Below are positions 1 through 7,930 of a stretch of 64,000 nucleotides of DNA, in pieces. Source of the DNA: Clostridiales bacterium. Lineage in GTDB: Bacteria; Bacillota; Clostridia; Oscillospirales; Butyricicoccaceae. The translations under genes and the position numbers were made by a program. The first letter of the stretch is position 1. Every line of letters begins with the position of its first letter. Location: NCBI GenBank assembly GCA_004555915.1, contig SFJM01000014.1, forward strand, positions 18,594 through 82,593, in the 5' to 3' direction. Below the pieces are notes generated by a model that did not search any database, had not been told where the DNA came from, and saw nothing but the letters and a program-made list of their open reading frames with translations.

Positions 1-241
1 CCAGGCCATTGACCGTGCACAGAACATTGCCGCTCCCAGAAACGCCATGCGTCTGTTTGGTCATGCGGACAGCGACAGTAAAAATACCTCTATTCCGGCA
101 TGTACTGCGGCAGGTGGGGACAAATGCTACCACTGCAAAGCACCGAACAGCATCTGCCGTGCCATTGTCATCCACCAGGGCCCAATGCGTTCCCATGACC
201 GCTGTGAGCTGATTCTCATCGGTGAGGAGCTTGGCTTCTGA
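1..241 (+). CDS. LUD-domain (LutC/YkgG-like) protein, C-terminal part
   Basis: Only the last 79 codons are present; the gene begins upstream of the window and is read from base 2. The tail has the layout of LUD-domain proteins of the lactate-utilisation LutC/YkgG type: an IAAPRNAMRL segment, then a Cys cluster (CYHCKAP and later ICRAIVI), and the typical ending ELILIGEELGF. In related Clostridia these are usually free-standing proteins annotated as lactate utilisation protein; their substrate is mostly unproven. The gene converges on the minus-strand block that ends at 272, with only 30 bases between the stop codons and no obvious hairpin. The family call rests on remembered similarity of the C-terminus. 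Confidence 0.7.
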   Translation, partial: QAIDRAQNIAAPRNAMRLFGHADSDSKNTSIPACTAAGGDKCYHCKAPNSICRAIVIHQGPMRSHDRCELILIGEELGF

Positions 242-271
242 TTTCAAAGAAACCGCACAACGATCGAGGGG

Positions 272-517
272 CTATTTTCTGTCCGAATATACGGTTCCCA
301 GCACAATACCCCATAGCATACCAAGGCTCATGCAGACCGCATAGTCCATGACTCCGGTGGCTCCGATGGCGACGCCTGCCAGCAGACCCAACGCCATACC
401 CTGACTGATATTTTTGTCCTGCTGTTTGCCCTTTTTTCCGGTACTGTTCACGGCCCATATTGCCAGAGCCAGTCCCATCAGCACAAAGGGCAATGCAGCC
501 GTGATAAATTCTTTCAT
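272..517 (-). CDS. small membrane protein, 81 aa, unknown function
   Basis: A short hydrophobic protein with two predicted membrane segments (about residues 4-24 and 43-75) separated by a lysine/glutamine-rich loop (TGKKGKQQDKN). The second segment is rich in glycine and alanine, as in tightly packed helices. It starts at an ATG with a good AAGGAGAG ribosome binding site. It lies 30 bases downstream of the ICMT-like methyltransferase gene and is probably the last gene of the same transcript. I do not recognise the family. Confidence 0.6.
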   Translation of the reverse strand: MKEFITAALPFVLMGLALAIWAVNSTGKKGKQQDKNISQGMALGLLAGVAIGATGVMDYAVCMSLGMLWGIVLGTVYSDRK

Positions 518-547
518 ATGATCTCTCCTTTTTTACTCCGGGCATCG

Positions 548-1219
548 TTACCAGAGGAACGGAATCATCCGGAACGCTACTTTTTTCTCATATTCCCGGT
601 ATCCCGGCAAGCCCGCCTCCAATACCTGTTCCTCATTTTTGATTCGTTTGACCAGCACCGCCGGAAGACCCAAAAACGGAAGGATGGCAATCACCGAACC
701 GAGTACCAGCGGCATGGACAGAAACAGGATGGTGACAGCCATATACATTGGATGGCGCACAACGCCATACAATCCGGTATCAATCACCTTCTGCCCCTCC
801 TGAATCTCTACCGTGCGGGAGAGATAGGCATTTTCCCGCATGACCTCCAGATACAGAACATAGGCCATCAGGAACAGCACCATGCCAGCAATCACCACAG
901 CCAGCGGCAGCTTTGTCCAGCCAAACCGGAAATCCAGTCCAGCCAGGACAAAGCCGAGGATAAAAATCAGTGCGGACATCACAATGACCTGCTTCTGTTC
1001 AGATTCCTGTTCCTTTGCATTCAGCCGCTTTGCCAGCAGCTCCGGCGCCTTGACTGCCAGAACAATGCCAATCACCGGCATGGGAAGAAACAGCAGTGCC
1101 AGCAGCCGCCATGCACCGGGATAGCACCATGTCCCTGCCGGCAGGAACAGCAGCGCTCCCATCAACACCAGACCGGCAATCATGCGGATGATGCCGGATC
1201 GCAGCAACCCTTTTTTCAT
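548..1219 (-). CDS. isoprenylcysteine carboxyl methyltransferase-like membrane protein
   Basis: A 223-aa polytopic membrane protein of the ICMT/phospholipid methyltransferase-like group. The diagnostic C-terminal half is visible: TGLYGVVRHPMYM (the RHPxY motif), followed by two hydrophobic segments and a KNEEQVLEAGLPGYREYEKKV-type stretch with the conserved E and YxxY residues. Bacterial members methylate small substrates with S-adenosylmethionine, but their substrates are largely unknown. I place the start at 1219 because the GAGGTG ribosome binding site is 7 bases upstream of that ATG; an ATG at 1228 lies too close. It is directly downstream of the permease remnant and probably belonged to the same operon. 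Confidence 0.8.
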   Translation of the reverse strand: MKKGLLRSGIIRMIAGLVLMGALLFLPAGTWCYPGAWRLLALLFLPMPVIGIVLAVKAPELLAKRLNAKEQESEQKQVIVMSALIFILGFVLAGLDFRFGWTKLPLAVVIAGMVLFLMAYVLYLEVMRENAYLSRTVEIQEGQKVIDTGLYGVVRHPMYMAVTILFLSMPLVLGSVIAILPFLGLPAVLVKRIKNEEQVLEAGLPGYREYEKKVAFRMIPFLW

Positions 1220-1229
1220 GTCATTCACC

Positions 1230-1510
1230 TCATTGCATGCCAGAACCGATGTACTGTTTTACAGTGTTTCCAACATCCGTGCCCCCCCTGGTCTGAAGCC
1301 AACTGAGCAGGATGACAGCCAAAACCATCAACAATACTGCGGCGCACAGCAGATAAGCCAGCGGACTGAGGATACCTGCCAGAAGATAATACAAACCTGC
1401 CAGTACCACAACAGCGATCCAGCCGCCAAACAGGGAAATCATCACACCCATGCTCTGCTTAATCGGGATAATCTCGCTGGTCCAGTGCAGATTCGGCATG
1501 TGCAGAGTGA
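1230..1510 (-). pseudogene. ABC-2 type permease remnant (C-terminal fragment)
   Basis: About 89 codons remain, beginning around LHWTSEIIPIKQSMGVM and containing two strong membrane segments. This matches the end of a large ABC-2 exporter permease, whose full length would be several hundred residues. There is no start codon with a ribosome binding site. The upstream sequence passes straight into the end of the ATPase remnant in a different frame, so a deletion has removed most of the permease and the last residues of the ATPase. The fragment is unlikely to make a functional transporter. Confidence 0.65.
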
Positions 1511-2054
1511 ACTGTCACCCCTGACCTCCTCCATGGTACCGGAACGAATCAGCCTGCCATTGCGGATGATGGCAACCTTGTCGCAAAGCTTTTCCGCCAC
1601 CTCCAGTACATGGGTGGAAAAGAAAATAGCACCGCCCCGGTCACAGATTTCCCGCATCAGCTCCTTGAGCAAGTGGGATGCCCGGGGATCCAGACCCACA
1701 AAGGGTTCATCCATGACAATCAGCCTGGGGGCATGCATCAGAGCGGAAATAATCGCCAGCTTCTGCTTCATGCCGTGGGAATAAGCGGATATCGGCTGTG
1801 CCAGATCCGCAGTCAGTTCAAAGGCATCCGCATACCTGTGAATGCGTTCCTTCCGGTCCGTGGCGGAAATACCAAAAATATCCGCCACAAAATGCAGGAA
1901 CTGGATTCCGGTCATAAATTCATACAAATCCGGATTATCCGGTATATACGCAAGTGCCGTAAATCTCTCCCAGACGAATGTGCAGTGACAGGTCATCTAC
2001 TGCTTTTTTCTCACCATAGACTTTGGTTAAATGCTCGATTTTCAGCATATTCAT
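1500..2054 (-). pseudogene. ABC transporter ATPase with internal frameshifting deletion
   Basis: The start (ATG 2054 or 2048, GGGAGG site) encodes MLKIEHLTKVYGEKKAV through LHIRLGEIYG. The Walker A region that should follow is absent. The sequence jumps to LAYIPDNPDLYEFMTG in another reading frame and then continues normally with the Q-loop-side region, signature (SAYSHGMKQK), Walker B (LIVMDEPFVGLDP) and H-loop (FFSTHVLEVAE). The other end stops at about MEEVRGDSSL, where it is fused out of frame to the permease remnant. Without Walker A the product cannot bind ATP normally. About 40 codons are missing at the first junction. The small membrane gene upstream overlaps this start, so this was once a translationally coupled exporter operon. 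Confidence 0.75.
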
Positions 2055-2194
2055 CAGCCTCCCGATCGGTTCTTCTTTTCGTTCTCATGATCTCTCAGCG
2101 CATCCCGCACTGCCTTCCGAATGACGAAATACGCCACAGCTGCTACCACAGCAACCTCGGCTGCATACAGCACCAATACGGCAAATCCACTCAT
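2054..2194 (-). CDS. 46-aa single-pass membrane protein
   Basis: An ATG at 2194 preceded by a strong AAAGGAG site opens a 46-codon frame. It has one hydrophobic helix (residues 3-24, rich in Val and Ala), then a charged amphipathic tail (VIRKAVRDALRDHENEKK). Its stop codon overlaps the ATG of the broken ABC ATPase (TGATG), a sign of translational coupling. Small proteins of this shape often precede or accompany ABC exporters. The frame is intact although the transporter is not. No function can be assigned. Confidence 0.6.
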   Translation of the reverse strand: MSGFAVLVLYAAEVAVVAAVAYFVIRKAVRDALRDHENEKKNRSGG

Positions 2195-2259
2195 ACTGTA
2201 CTCCTTTCCCGGAAATGTACATCAGGCATTGTTTTTCCACTTTACTCATGGAACAAAAA

Positions 2260-2304
2260 ACGCAGAGCGATACATCCCTTTTACAGGGACATCTGGCTCT
2301 GCGT
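2260..2304 (-). terminator. intrinsic terminator of the TetR gene
   Basis: Nine-base arms (ACGCAGAGC and GCTCTGCGT), with a small inner stem CCC/GGG, are followed on the minus strand by TTTTTTG. It lies 44 bases after the TetR stop codon and before the 46-aa gene, so that gene needs its own promoter. Confidence 0.8.
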
Positions 2305-2347
2305 CTTGGCGTCCGGCTCAATATAAAAATCGTTTTACCCGCACCAT

Positions 2348-2968
2348 TCAGTCGGAATCCATAGCATTCAACTGCGGGTGCACCGTAGGTTTTTGGATCT
2401 CTCCCGACTGGACACGGGCGAGCATTGCCATAAAATTCTGTCCCAGCAGGTCATTGATTTCCTCATCGGAAAAGCAGCAGACACCTGTGGCACACAGAGC
2501 GCCGAGGCCAAAGGTGAAAATCCAAACATGGCGGAACAGTACCGCTGCCTCTTCGGCAGACAGTCCATAATCCTTCTGTATCATCTGGATACCTGCCACA
2601 GACATACGATCATCGAAGGAAAACGCCTCGTCAAAGGAACGCCGTGTCCCGTCGCCCCGCATAAACAACAGCTGGTACAGCCTGGGTTCCTCCGCGGCAA
2701 ACAGGAGTACCTGCATGCCCAGCTGTTTAAAGGCCGGTGTAAAATGCACGGCCTTCTCCGCGTAGCTCTGAAACCGTTTGACTGCCGCGCCAATGACCTC
2801 CTGCTGGACTTCCTCCATGTTTTTAAAGGCGGTGAAGATCGGTCGGGCAGATGTCCCCAGCCGGGCACCCAGTTCGCGGGCTGTCAGCATCTCCATTCCC
2901 TTTTCGCTGACCAGCTCCAGCGCTGCCGCAATGATTTGTTCTCTCGTATGCTTCGGTTTTGGAGGCAC
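2348..2968 (-). CDS. TetR/AcrR-family transcriptional regulator
   Basis: A 206-aa regulator. The N-terminal DNA-binding domain is clear: HTREQIIAAALELVSEKG, then the helix-turn-helix with LTARELGARLGTSARPIFTAF. The C-terminal ligand-binding half is helical and contains two Cys near LCATGVCCF. I choose the GTG at 2968 because GGGGGAGGG lies 6 bases upstream; the in-frame ATG at 3004 has no such site. It has its own consensus promoter and terminator and is next to the decayed ABC exporter operon, which it probably once controlled. The ligand is unknown. Confidence 0.88.
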   Translation of the reverse strand: MPPKPKHTREQIIAAALELVSEKGMEMLTARELGARLGTSARPIFTAFKNMEEVQQEVIGAAVKRFQSYAEKAVHFTPAFKQLGMQVLLFAAEEPRLYQLLFMRGDGTRRSFDEAFSFDDRMSVAGIQMIQKDYGLSAEEAAVLFRHVWIFTFGLGALCATGVCCFSDEEINDLLGQNFMAMLARVQSGEIQKPTVHPQLNAMDSD

Positions 2969-3028
2969 GCTATCCCTCCCCCTTTCCAGCGGCCGGTTAT
3001 ACATCTATCGTTGTGCAACTTTTGTTTT

Positions 3029-3057
3029 ATTATAGCTCCTGGCACGCTGCTTGTCAA
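3029..3057 (-). promoter_or_regulatory. consensus promoter of the TetR gene
   Basis: On the minus strand TTGACA (3057-3052) and TATAAT (3034-3029) are separated by exactly 17 bases. A short inverted repeat GTTG-CA-CAAC follows at 3019-3010, just after the predicted transcription start, and could be an autoregulatory operator. Confidence 0.85.
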
Positions 3058-3238
3058 GGCATATCCGTTTTCAGCCATCCGGCAGACGGGTCACCCGGAC
3101 AGATGGCATGTGCACCTCCGCACCCTCTGCACCATTTCCCTCAGTCCATGCAGCTGTATGCTGACCGGAGGGCTGGCATCCATCCCCCGGACAGGCTTCC
3201 GGCTGCGGTACCACACGCCGCACCATGCTTCCATTGAT
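3058..3238 (-). other. gap after the eight-gene operon, no supported gene
   Basis: About 180 GC-rich bases lie between the end of the degenerate AAA gene and the TetR promoter. A 47-codon frame starting at 3232 has no ribosome binding site and an unconvincing composition. I also find no clear hairpin with a T-run, so where the eight-gene transcript ends is not evident. Confidence 0.4.
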
Positions 3239-4582
3239 TTAGCCATGTGAGGATTGATTTCGTATTCCCTTCAGATCACTTTCACTTTCCTTGCTATTGG
3301 CATACACCTGATCCACCTCACCCAGATCACGCCGGTTAAATCGCTCTGCAACGGATCCGGTAAAATGCTGTACCAGAAATGCATAATCCTTCCTTCCGCC
3401 TCTTGCTGCTTCCTTGATTTTCCGCTGCTCGTCGGATACAGAACGGTCGGTTGACACAGTGTGAATCGGATGTGCCACAGGCTGTACCATGTTGCCGGCG
3501 TAAACCGGCATCTGCGGCACAAATCCGGCATTTGTCTGGCATTTCAGCAGCTGAATCATTTTCTGAATGGTGTATGACTTGATACGATAACGGCCGCCGC
3601 TGGTCAATGCATTGGCCGCCTCAAGCATATCCATTGCCGCATTCTCCTGCAGCATCTGCATCAGCTCAAACCGCATCAAATCGGTCAACTGCCTGAGCTG
3701 CCGATAATTGAAGCCGTCTGTCTGCTCTGCAATGTCCTCCTGTGTCATTTCATCGAGTTCGATCTCATAGGCCGTCTTTTGCAGCCGGCCGAGGTTCAGC
3801 GCTTCCCGCTGCTCCGGTGTCATCGCTTCCAGCTCGTCCTCCGTATAGTCCAAATCATCGTCCTGGTCATGCGGCAGCAGCTCCGGGTCCAGTTCTCCCT
3901 TCATGTTGTCTCGCAGGAATTCCAGACGCGCCTGTTGATCCGGCAGCGGAAATGCAATGACCGGATATCTCCGCAGCAGGTCCGGATTGAATACCTCTGT
4001 ACTGTTTTCCAGAAAAACCGGCAGAACATAGGCTTCCTGATTAGAAACATAATCCATCATCCAGCTGCCACAGCGGCATTTGCTGATGCCATCCAGCAAC
4101 AGAACAATCATATTTCCATCCCCGTCATCCGAATAACGGTAAATCGCTTTGATGCGCTTTTTCGCCTTTTTGACGGAAACCAGATTCATCTCCGCACCGG
4201 TAAGATAAATCAATTCATGATATCCAAGCTTATGCAGTTCTCCCAGCATGGCCCATGCGGTCTCCCGCTTTCCACAGCCTGCCGGTCCACAGAACAGAAA
4301 ACCGGATGGCATCTCCATCCCCAGCAGACCCATCCATTGCTCGGCTTCATCCGCTTCATCCAAATCCGGCAGCAGCCTGCGCAGCAGACCGGCCTGTGTA
4401 TAGGTCCGGGGCAGCTCGTCCAGCGATTGCGCACCATCGAACAATTCTTCGTCAATGGGCATCAGCGATTCCCGCACCCATACATCTGCTTTTTGTGCAG
4501 CAGTGAGAGCCTGTGTTTCCACAGGCCCTTCGGTTCGCATTGTATTCTCTGTTGCTTGTGCCATTGCTTCGTCTCCGCTCAT
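3239..4582 (-). CDS. degenerate AAA ATPase, partner of the Vps4-like ATPase
   Basis: A 447-aa protein with an AAA fold but damaged nucleotide-handling residues. The P-loop is GPAGCGKR at 99-106, with Arg replacing the conserved Thr/Ser. The Walker B position reads IVLLLDGIS (159-167), with Gly replacing the catalytic Glu. A sensor-like LEN is at 191-193. By contrast the second region of homology keeps a tandem arginine pair (LLRRYPVIAFPLPD, Arg204-205), which is where Vps4-type proteins keep their arginine fingers. An acidic insertion (residues 228-248) precedes the lid domain. The ATG at 4582 overlaps the stop codon of the active AAA gene (ATGA), with GAAGGA upstream, so the two are translationally coupled and probably made in fixed ratio. 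Function is inferred. Confidence 0.75.
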   Translation of the reverse strand: MSGDEAMAQATENTMRTEGPVETQALTAAQKADVWVRESLMPIDEELFDGAQSLDELPRTYTQAGLLRRLLPDLDEADEAEQWMGLLGMEMPSGFLFCGPAGCGKRETAWAMLGELHKLGYHELIYLTGAEMNLVSVKKAKKRIKAIYRYSDDGDGNMIVLLLDGISKCRCGSWMMDYVSNQEAYVLPVFLENSTEVFNPDLLRRYPVIAFPLPDQQARLEFLRDNMKGELDPELLPHDQDDDLDYTEDELEAMTPEQREALNLGRLQKTAYEIELDEMTQEDIAEQTDGFNYRQLRQLTDLMRFELMQMLQENAAMDMLEAANALTSGGRYRIKSYTIQKMIQLLKCQTNAGFVPQMPVYAGNMVQPVAHPIHTVSTDRSVSDEQRKIKEAARGGRKDYAFLVQHFTGSVAERFNRRDLGEVDQVYANSKESESDLKGIRNQSSHG

Positions 4583-5871
4583 CCGAGATCCTTCTCCATC
4601 TGAGATGCCCATGCAAACATTTCACTCTCGTCCTTTGGCTGCAGCCGGTATCCGTCACGAACGGCGAAAAAGGTTTCCCTCTCCAGCCGGAAGGTACCAT
4701 TGCGAATTGCTTCGGCAGCTGCCGCATCATTGTTGCCATATACTTCTCCCACCCGGGTTTTGATTTCCTTTTTCACCCGGCTGGTCAGCTTGCGCAGATC
4801 ACGGTAGCTGAAAGAAAAGCATTCCTCGGACATTTCCTCATAAGTAAATCCCTCTTCCAGCTGAATAATATGGTCCAACTGCATGCGGAAATAATTGGCA
4901 CGGGCATCGATATCCGGCAGGCTGACCGCAATCATCTCCACACGGTCCAGCATGGCCGGATCCACATTTTTCGGATGGTTGGTGGCACCGATAAAGATAA
5001 TCTGCTCCTCTGCCTTGCTCATATCATTGAATCCTGTGAGAAACGCATTGGTCGCGCTGGTGACATGTGCCGGCAGGTTTAGGGAATTCCGGTTGACACA
5101 AACACCATCAATTTCATCCACAAACAGGATACACGGTGCGTTTTTACGCGCTTCCTCAAACATGCGGTCGATAATTTTTTCCGTCACACCCACAAGGCTT
5201 TCATGAATGTCTGAGCCGGACAGACTCATATACTTAAATCCATATTTCGATACCAGTTCATTGGCAAATGCCTCTACAAGGAAGGTTTTACCACAGCCTG
5301 GCAGGCCATAGAAGAAAAAGGACTGTACGGTTTCCATCTCAAGCAGGGCATTCAGCTCGGAATTGCCAATGTCCAGCACAATGCGTTCCATCTGCCTTTT
5401 CAGATCTTCCATACCGGCAACCTGTTCAAAGGTCTGCTTCGGCGGATCCTTAAACCATGAAGCCACGGTTTCTTCGCTGATTACATCGCTTTTGCTGCGT
5501 TTTTCCTTTTTCCCGTCACGTACAGGCTTTTTGTCCCCTGCCTCCGGCTCTGCCTTTGGCTGGTTCGATGCTGCAGCAGAAGCATCGGCTGCCGGACGGC
5601 TGCGACGCAGGATGTCCGGATTGAGTGCCTGCACGATATGGCGGATATTCTGCTCACATTCCCGCTGCCGTTCCATCCATTGGCTCTGCAGCTCCCGCGT
5701 GCTGTTTGCCGCACCCTGTGCACAGATTTCCGCCGCGCGCTGGTAAAGCTTGGCTTCCGCACGGGTCGGTGCGCCGCTGTTGGCAAGGCTGACAGATGCT
5801 GCCTGATCCATCAGTGCGTGGTATTCATTGTTCAGACGGTTCATGTCACGATAATACATATCCCGGGTCAT
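4579..5871 (-). CDS. Vps4-like AAA ATPase with MIT-like N-terminus
   Basis: A 430-aa protein. Residues 1-85 are helical and resemble an MIT domain in pattern, with AEAKLYQRAAEI at 39-50 and RECEQNIRHIVQAL at 70-83. A charged, Ala/Lys-rich linker (90-130) follows. The AAA module begins at TFEQVAGMEDLKRQMERIV, the layout of the meiotic clade (Vps4, katanin, spastin). Walker A is GLPGCGKT (189-196), Walker B ILFVDEID (248-255) and sensor 1 GATN (295-298). In the second region of homology only one Arg (310, LDRVEM) is left where Vps4 has two. The start at 5871 is set by GGGAGG 8 bases upstream. It lies 13 bases after the ESCRT-III-like gene and overlaps the degenerate AAA gene. Vps4 kinship is my reading of the motifs. 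Confidence 0.8.
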   Translation of the reverse strand: MTRDMYYRDMNRLNNEYHALMDQAASVSLANSGAPTRAEAKLYQRAAEICAQGAANSTRELQSQWMERQRECEQNIRHIVQALNPDILRRSRPAADASAAASNQPKAEPEAGDKKPVRDGKKEKRSKSDVISEETVASWFKDPPKQTFEQVAGMEDLKRQMERIVLDIGNSELNALLEMETVQSFFFYGLPGCGKTFLVEAFANELVSKYGFKYMSLSGSDIHESLVGVTEKIIDRMFEEARKNAPCILFVDEIDGVCVNRNSLNLPAHVTSATNAFLTGFNDMSKAEEQIIFIGATNHPKNVDPAMLDRVEMIAVSLPDIDARANYFRMQLDHIIQLEEGFTYEEMSEECFSFSYRDLRKLTSRVKKEIKTRVGEVYGNNDAAAAEAIRNGTFRLERETFFAVRDGYRLQPKDESEMFAWASQMEKDLG

Positions 5872-5884
5872 TCTTGCACCTCCC

Positions 5885-6580
5885 TTAATGAATCCCGCCT
5901 GACAGAATGTCATTGGCAGCAGCTTCATCCTCGTCATTCATCCCAGATGTACTGCTTCCATCGTCCGGAAGCATATCAATTGCTGCGGAAAGATCCTCCA
6001 GCCCAACGCCTCCGGTTGGCAGCGGCCGTCCTGACAGCTTGTCATGCAGCGCTTCCTCATAGCTCTTTCCGGCAATCAGGTCATCGACAAAGCGCTGGTC
6101 AATATCATTTTCAATGCTCTTTGGCAGCTCCATTTCATTCAGTTCGTTTTCATACTCTTCTCTTGACCGGAACAGCTTCTGCGCACGTTTGTTGAAGGCA
6201 AAGCTGACACTGGCAGTATTGTCGGAAATACGCTGCATCTGCTTCATGGCCAGGCAGGTCATATTGATGGTTCCAGCCAGATCGCCATCCAGTCTGCTGT
6301 CCTCCAGCTCTGCCTTTGCTTCCTGTACCACACGCAGGCCCCGGGCTGCATTCCGAATCCGCTCCTGCTGGCGTTCGGTCGGCAAGCCCTCCTTCAGTCT
6401 CTCCTGATAACGGGCACGTTCCATACGAATGGAAACCTTGAATTTCTCCTCGCACTGATTCAGTGTTGCCGCACAGTCCACATAGGACAGCGATTCTGCC
6501 AGCTGCTTCTTCCAGCGCTCATTCTGCTTTTTCCGCATCTTTGCACGCTTTTTTTCTTCACGATTGCCAAACAATCCCAT
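5885..6580 (-). CDS. small helical protein with ESCRT-III-like layout
   Basis: A 231-aa, almost wholly helical protein. It starts MGLFGNREEKKRAK, a short hydrophobic tip followed by a very basic helix (residues 7-26). Two long amphipathic helices follow (about 27-66 and 68-97), then helices at 98-150. The C-terminus turns strongly acidic, with a Pro/Gly turn (SGRPLPTGG, 183-191) and a last helix (DEDEAAANDILSGG). Basic N-terminal hairpin, acidic C-terminal tail and a short terminal helix is the arrangement of eukaryotic and archaeal ESCRT-III subunits, which are pulled on by MIT-Vps4 through the tail. The gene directly precedes a Vps4-like ATPase. Start at 6580 is supported by AAAGGAG. It could instead be an unrelated coiled-coil adaptor; sequence alone does not settle this. 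Confidence 0.55.
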   Translation of the reverse strand: MGLFGNREEKKRAKMRKKQNERWKKQLAESLSYVDCAATLNQCEEKFKVSIRMERARYQERLKEGLPTERQQERIRNAARGLRVVQEAKAELEDSRLDGDLAGTINMTCLAMKQMQRISDNTASVSFAFNKRAQKLFRSREEYENELNEMELPKSIENDIDQRFVDDLIAGKSYEEALHDKLSGRPLPTGGVGLEDLSAAIDMLPDDGSSTSGMNDEDEAAANDILSGGIH

Positions 6581-6612
6581 GGTATTCACTCCTTTATCTG
6601 ATGCCACGTATC

Positions 6613-7887
6613 TTATTCGTTATACAGGTGATTCTCCTCCGCCTGCTCCTCGAAGTCCATTTCAACATCGTCCTCTATGTCGTCTTCAAACTGGTCAATG
6701 TTCTCCTGGAGTTCTTCAATCTCGCGGTCCAGCTCTGCATCCCGCTCCTGCCGTTTTCGCTGCTCTCGCAGCTCTTCCAGCCGTTTCTCTCTTGCAGCGC
6801 GCTCACGCTCTGCCTGTTCCTTCTCTTTCTTCCGCTTTTTATCCCAGTATTCCAGATTCTTCGCTGTACGTTCCGCATTCGTCGGATCGGAAATGGCAGC
6901 TCTCATTGCTTCATCATGCGCATCCAGCGCTGCGGATACACGTTTGTTCTGTTCCTGCAGCCTCGTAAGCGCCTTCACGCGTTCATTCATAATCTCTTCA
7001 ACGCGGGACTGCAGCTCCGGATCCTCCACATAGCCCTTGCCATTGATGGTTTCCAGCACCCGTTCCAGCTGCGCATTTTCTTCCGAAACCGCATGTGTCA
7101 GGGCACTCAATTCCCCGCGGAGCGTAAACAGATGGTCTTCCTTACGTGCCAGAAGGGTAAAACGGCTGTCCAGCTCCTGTGCTTTGATAGACCGCTTGTC
7201 CGGATGGATCATATGATCCTCCAGTTCCTGCAAAACAGCGGCGCCTTCATCCGTATTCAGATATGCCTGCAGTTCATCCTGCAGCTTCTGCGTCTCTTTG
7301 GTACCATTGTCGAAGTTCACAAGCTTTTTCGCGCGCTGTCCTTCATAGGCATCAATCCTTCTGCACTGCTTGAGCATGGTCTTGATATAATCGCACATCT
7401 CTTCCCGTTCAGCCTTAATCTGCTGTGCCATTTCCCGCTCTGTTTCATCCACTTCCCTGCGCAGTGTATTGGCAATAAACAGAACGGCAAAGCCGCCGCG
7501 CTGTGCCTTTTCCGGCTGACCGTTTTTGATACCTTCTTCAAAGGTATTGACTGCATACCGTAACGTCTCATCAATCTTTTCGGTATCCAGCTCGGTGATT
7601 GCGCCACGGTTCAGAATATTGATGCCGGCATCACGAAACAGCTCCATGTCGGTCTTCTTCTGTGTGGGGCTGTGCTTTTTCTCCAGGATTTCTGCCGGAA
7701 GCGGGCTGGTATCAAACCGAATGCACTTCAGGATGGAAACCATTTCATTTGCACGCGCAATCTGCTCTGCGCCCTGTTCTTCCGGATTTTTTACCTCTTC
7801 CTGCTTTTTGCCCAAAATCTTGCTGCCCAATGAGCCAAGCGTCTTCTGCGCCTTTCTCTTCATACCCGTTGATTTTTTTGTAGCCAT
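6613..7887 (-). CDS. coiled-coil protein, 424 aa
   Basis: The start at 7887 (AAAGGAA site) gives a basic, Gly/Lys-rich N-terminus (MATKKSTGMKRKAQKTLG), possibly a membrane- or nucleic-acid-binding tip. A helical region follows, and a long coiled coil occupies about residues 215-410. Its densest part is at 335-395, rich in Lys, Glu and Arg (KKRKKEKEQAERERAAREK). The last 30 residues are highly acidic (DDIEDDVEMDFEEQAEE). This repeats on a larger scale the basic-start, acidic-tail polarity of the 231-aa protein encoded next, 33 bases away. No enzymatic motif is visible and I do not recognise the family. Confidence 0.6.
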   Translation of the reverse strand: MATKKSTGMKRKAQKTLGSLGSKILGKKQEEVKNPEEQGAEQIARANEMVSILKCIRFDTSPLPAEILEKKHSPTQKKTDMELFRDAGINILNRGAITELDTEKIDETLRYAVNTFEEGIKNGQPEKAQRGGFAVLFIANTLRREVDETEREMAQQIKAEREEMCDYIKTMLKQCRRIDAYEGQRAKKLVNFDNGTKETQKLQDELQAYLNTDEGAAVLQELEDHMIHPDKRSIKAQELDSRFTLLARKEDHLFTLRGELSALTHAVSEENAQLERVLETINGKGYVEDPELQSRVEEIMNERVKALTRLQEQNKRVSAALDAHDEAMRAAISDPTNAERTAKNLEYWDKKRKKEKEQAERERAAREKRLEELREQRKRQERDAELDREIEELQENIDQFEDDIEDDVEMDFEEQAEENHLYNE

Positions 7888-7930
7888 AATAATTCCTTTC
7901 TTTTCGTACGATATCAAAAAACCGTCTGTA

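Noticed and set aside
3058..3238. 47-codon frame after the degenerate AAA gene
   Set aside because: No ribosome binding site and unusual composition. It is probably noncoding.
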